From Lichtheimia corymbifera B2541 (lineage: Eukaryota; Mucoromycota; Mucoromycetes; Mucorales; Lichtheimiaceae), in contig JNEU01000604.1 in the NCBI GenBank assembly GCA_000697475.1, forward strand, positions 1-10,039: DNA of 10,039 nucleotides, read 5' to 3'. How positions within the stretch are numbered: the first letter of the stretch is position 1; each line of letters starts with the position of its first letter. Shown in pieces: positions 7,107-10,039 of this stretch. The translations under genes were made by a program, and so were the position numbers. The notes under the pieces were generated by a model. The model did not search any database. It had not been told where the DNA came from and saw only the letters and a program-made list of their open reading frames with translations.

Positions 7107-8039
7107 GAGGAGGGGAGGGCGAGTGAGAGAAAGAAACCAACTGAAAGCAAAAAACACGCGCTCTTTATGTCGCCATGTAATTTATCATTCATTGTCTCTG
7201 CCCAAAATTATCCCATTGTAAGCTGCACAATCAATGAATGAATCTTACGCATGCTTTATTAAAGGGAAACGAATATCACTACACACTAAAAAAGAAAGGC
7301 AACACCAACGTCCCTCTTTGGAAGCACCAAAACAACCTACCCAACCCATCCAACAATCCTCTGCCTTGAATCTTCATTATCAAGCATCCTTTTTTTTATT
7401 GGTGGCTCCCATTGCCTTGATGAAAGTTATGTGTTCGAGTGATTACACCTCACGAGCACATTTTGCGAAAGACTACATAATGAGCGCTAATAGTCAAAAC
7501 AAAGCGAGATTTGATACGATACCCAACTCCAAATACAACCACCATCGATCTTCGATCGTGGCATGCTGATATAAAAGATAGTAGCAGATTTTCTCATGAA
7601 TGTAGAATAAATCACGTTACGCGTTTGATTTGTGAACGAATGTATTTTAGCTTTCTCCATATCATCATTGTCCACGAGTTCATTATCGACAACATACACA
7701 TAAAAGTATACTTGATCGTTTGCTACTGGAATGCTTTACCTTTATACTAGTGGATCGAGTTCACAACGTGCAATGTGAGCTATGTAATAGCGCACTCAAT
7801 AGGCCATTGTCAGTCAAATCCCTAGCTGTGTTACAAGAAGCCTTCCATAACATTGATGATGACCCGAAGCTTATCATATATACTTGGAATCTGAAAAAAA
7901 GTGCTTCCCATATACGAATCGAATTGCATCTTTCATTACATATCCCTTTCTCAAATCATATAATCGTAAATAGAATAATGAAAGTATTTTAAGGGTAAAG
8001 AAGACTATAATAATTATCATCTGTGTTGACTCGCCAGCA
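7107..8039. other. SUN upstream region, no firm gene
   Basis: Immediately before the SUN ATG the minus strand is CT-rich (about 7140-7107), as expected for a fungal leader. Farther out I see no recognisable gene. A + frame from 7720 to 7992 is open for 90 codons without an ATG (containing CELCNSALNRPL and a DDDP stretch). It may belong to the decayed coding DNA that follows, but is in another frame. No tRNA or other RNA gene was recognised. Confidence 0.45.
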
Positions 8040-8893
8040 TCGTTACAGGCACCACGTACTAAACTGACTGCCTTGTTCGTTGTCGCTAGGGGCACCATTG
8101 TGTTGGAAGGTGAAATTAAAGTACACCGCGTAGGATGATGCCCATAATCGAATAAGATAAGTGGCAAATCGCTTTTCTTTGTCTTTTGTACGAGTGCCAG
8201 AATTACAAAGCAATCACTATCAGCCTATATTAAGTCCCTAACTTGCTAGCAATCAATCAACCGGCTGGTACATCAACGATCCATTATAAGCACATGGCTC
8301 CAGGCTGTATGGGATGAGCTTTTCACCAAGGATGCAATGAAGAATGAACATTCTCTTCCTGGTATATGGATGCAGCTGATTATACACCCTCTTTGTTTTC
8401 AAAGGCCATACCTGAATGACGATGGATCCACGCTGATGGTTCCTTGTAGAATTACAGTTCTTTATTCATTATCACCAATAAATACCCCATCTTCTATAAT
8501 TGATACCGACCTGCCCTTTTCTCTTTGTCCATCCAATAGCAGCAAGATAAGCATCTATCAAGCAATACTGGCATCAACATGTGTTAACTTTCATTTTGTG
8601 TAGCAAAGTTGTACAATGCTTGGTGTTGGCCCATCCACCGAGGCTAAGGCTGATTTTTTCAATTAATGGGAGAAACTTCTTCAGCTTATTGAAGATCGAC
8701 TTGACGACAGCCAAATACGAATTCAGTGCAACATCATCGATTCCCTGAAAAAGAACCCCAGCAGTTATCGCAGATGATACAACTCCCCAACATTCGGAGA
8801 GGATGAGCGATGAATATTTTATCCTCGACGAAGTGCATGGGACAAGCTGCTCCCCACACATCAAATCTCCTGACAATGGAGCAAGTCCATCGG
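8040..8893 (+). pseudogene. Decayed unrecognised coding sequence cut by the LTR element
   Basis: One + frame (starting TCG at 8040) reads like protein for some 730 nt but is broken by stops, including those at 8247-8249, 8601-8603, 8664-8666 and 8775-8777. Between 8250 and 8600 it is open for 117 codons. Protein-like stretches are LTALFVVARGTIVLEGEIKV, STWLQAVWDELFTKDAMKNE and WEKLLQLIEDRLDDSQIRIQ. After 8775 the likely continuation shifts to the next frame (ERMSDEYFILDEVHGTS...) and runs into the putative LTR end at about 8894. Some stops could be removed by introns (CCTAACTTGCTAG just before 8250 looks like a branch site and acceptor), so a broken multi-exon gene is also possible. I recognise no family. 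Evidence is residue composition and frame continuity only, so the call is tentative. Confidence 0.32.
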
Positions 8894-9151
8894 TGTCAAA
8901 CCTGACACATGAATGCTTTGATCTAAATATCCGCTTTTATTGAGCGAAATACAGCTAAAAACTTGAATACTGAGGTGTGTATGGTGATTGTTGTAGTAAG
9001 AGACGTGATAAGAGTAAGTGATACTCGGTGTTGGGTGTTTTATTCAAGAGAAAGAACCAGGAACTAATATTGGATAGTATCCTACGATATAACCATACAC
9101 GAGCTGAGTCTGGATGATGGGTACACGTGATTATTCATGGACACGACATCA
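8894..9151 (-). repeat. Putative 3' LTR of the chromovirus
   Basis: On the minus strand, 65 nt after the integrase stop, a polypurine tract is followed by TGATGTCGTGTCC, a typical TG start. The other end is either ...TTTGACA at 8894 (258 bp) or ...GTGTCA at 8903 (249 bp). AATAAA signals lie inside (8936-8941 and 9039-9044, minus strand). The second LTR and target duplication partner are outside the window, so the ends are not proven. Confidence 0.6.
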
Positions 9152-9162
9152 CCCTCCCCCAG
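9152..9162 (-). promoter_or_regulatory. Polypurine tract (plus-strand primer) of the retroelement
   Basis: CTGGGGGAGGG on the minus strand lies directly before the TG of the putative 3' LTR, where Ty3/gypsy elements prime second-strand DNA synthesis. Confidence 0.65.
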
Positions 9163-9216
9163 GCTGTTAAGCCGATAAAAGTGTTCATGAGCGCGTTTGT
9201 TATATGGGGGAATAAA

Positions 9217-10038
9217 TTAGCGGCGAGATGTTTTAGATGATGCAAGACGCTTGTTTGATTTTGTTTGTTGTTGTGTGCCGCGTTTTCGCTTGTTGCTGTT
9301 ATTGTGGAGGAGATGAGCAGGAAGCTGCTTCTTATTTTGACGCCAATAATTATGCATGATGCCTGGATCATCAAAGCTTTCAGGTGGTTCCCAGGTATCA
9401 TCTTCTGACGTATAATCTTTCCATCGTACCAGGTATTGATCTTGATGTGGTGCTTCAGGATCCTTACGGTGTCCCATTATCTTGTCAACCACATATCTTT
9501 TCTCGGCAATAAACTCTTGTGAGACGATAGCAGGTTTCAATTCGTGTGGTGCATATGATCGTTTTTCCATGTCATCGGTAAGGTCTTTGAGTTTGTATGA
9601 TCCACCTTTTGTTTTACGTTTGATGGTGAATGGACCTCTAAAGGAGACATCGAGTTTGCCTTCTTTGTCATTTTTGCGAACAGCTACCATCACGTGGTCA
9701 TTAGGTTTAAATTCAACGAGCTTGTGCTTCTTGTCAAATTCCTTCTTTCTTGCTTCGTTCACTTGTAAGGTGCGCTCATTGATTGCCATGAATATTATTT
9801 CCTCCATCTTGTTTGCGTTTTCAATCATTTCTTCAACACTCATGGATCGTCTTGGTGCGTCTTTGCTGTAGTCTTTGAATTCATTCAAGTTGCGTGCAAA
9901 CATCAAGGCGAAAGGGCGTGATTTGTGTCTCGTTGATACTTTGACGTTTAAAGCTAGTTGTGTAGCCGGTACATATAAATCCCAATCGGGAATAGCTCCT
10001 TCCATTGATTTCTTGATGCCATTGATTGCACTTTGCAC
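9217..10038 (-). CDS. Ty3/gypsy chromovirus polyprotein, integrase C-terminus with chromodomain (partial)
   Basis: The frame enters from the right edge, so only the last 273 residues of the polyprotein are seen; its true start is outside. Residues 1-60 are the end of the integrase core, with the region ending RPFALMFARN typical of gypsy elements. A GPF/Y module follows (about 110-170: DHVMVAV, FRGPFTIKRKTKGGSYKL). A chromodomain fills about 181-232 (YVVDKIMGHR, QYLVRWKDYTSEDDTWEP). Its aromatic cage positions Y182, W206 and Y209 are all present, suggesting it can read methylated histone H3 and steer insertion to heterochromatin, as known for chromoviruses. The last 25 residues are basic (NKRKRG, SNKRLASSK) and could be a nuclear localisation tail. 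No stop or frameshift is seen in this part, which suggests a fairly young copy. Confidence 0.93.
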   Translation of the reverse strand: MQSAINGIKKSMEGAIPDWDLYVPATQLALNVKVSTRHKSRPFALMFARNLNEFKDYSKDAPRRSMSVEEMIENANKMEEIIFMAINERTLQVNEARKKEFDKKHKLVEFKPNDHVMVAVRKNDKEGKLDVSFRGPFTIKRKTKGGSYKLKDLTDDMEKRSYAPHELKPAIVSQEFIAEKRYVVDKIMGHRKDPEAPHQDQYLVRWKDYTSEDDTWEPPESFDDPGIMHNYWRQNKKQLPAHLLHNNSNKRKRGTQQQTKSNKRLASSKTSRR

Positions 10039-10039
10039 C

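Noticed and set aside
8362..8602. Intron starting GTATAT and ending GTGTAG inside the decayed frame
   Set aside because: It is possible, but 241 nt is far longer than every other intron in this window and the frame is open through most of it, so it was not used.
8574..8876. Minus-strand 100-codon frame beside the LTR
   Set aside because: It opens on TTG. The + strand frames over the same DNA look more protein-like, and I recognise no domain on the minus side.

Overview
The window looks like nuclear DNA of a filamentous fungus, most likely an early-diverging (Mucoromycota-type) lineage. Genes are split by very short introns (51-68 nt) with GTAAGT-like donors, some CTAAC-type branch sites and TAG/AAG acceptors. 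There are AATAAA signals, a Ty3/gypsy chromovirus, and proteins whose best recognisable relatives are Sin3, Mia40/CHCHD4 and SUN-domain proteins. The phylum call is an inference; the sequence alone does not prove it.

Layout, left to right. Positions 1-331 are non-coding, with an (AATCG)n array. Positions 332-1309 (+) read, across five exons, as the C-terminal part of a Sin3 corepressor with no body upstream: a truncated copy or fragment. Positions 1310-3228 hold no convincing gene but contain four of the window's five copies of the octamer CATGCATG. Positions 3289-3849 (+) encode a small secreted precursor made of alternating acidic peptides separated by Lys-Arg sites, with a TATA box before it and AATAAA plus a 15-A tract after it. 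Positions 3962-4698 show no firm gene.

Two minus-strand housekeeping genes then lie in tandem. Mia40 is at 5279-4699 (two exons), the oxidoreductase of the mitochondrial intermembrane space import pathway. A SUN-domain nuclear-envelope protein is at 7106-5574 (two exons). About 290 nt separate the SUN stop from the Mia40 start, holding the SUN poly(A) signal and a CT/CA-rich Mia40 leader. Positions 7107-8039 have no firm gene. About 8040-8893 (+) carries a decayed, unrecognised coding frame that appears to be cut off by a retrotransposon.

The right edge (about 8894-10039, minus) is the 3' end of a chromovirus: the integrase C-terminus with a GPF module and an intact-looking chromodomain, a polypurine tract and a putative 3' LTR. 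Its 5' part lies outside the window.

The genes do not form a pathway. Mia40 and the SUN protein are independent conserved genes. The least familiar locus is the Lys-Arg repeat peptide precursor, a candidate for a family of processed secreted peptides.
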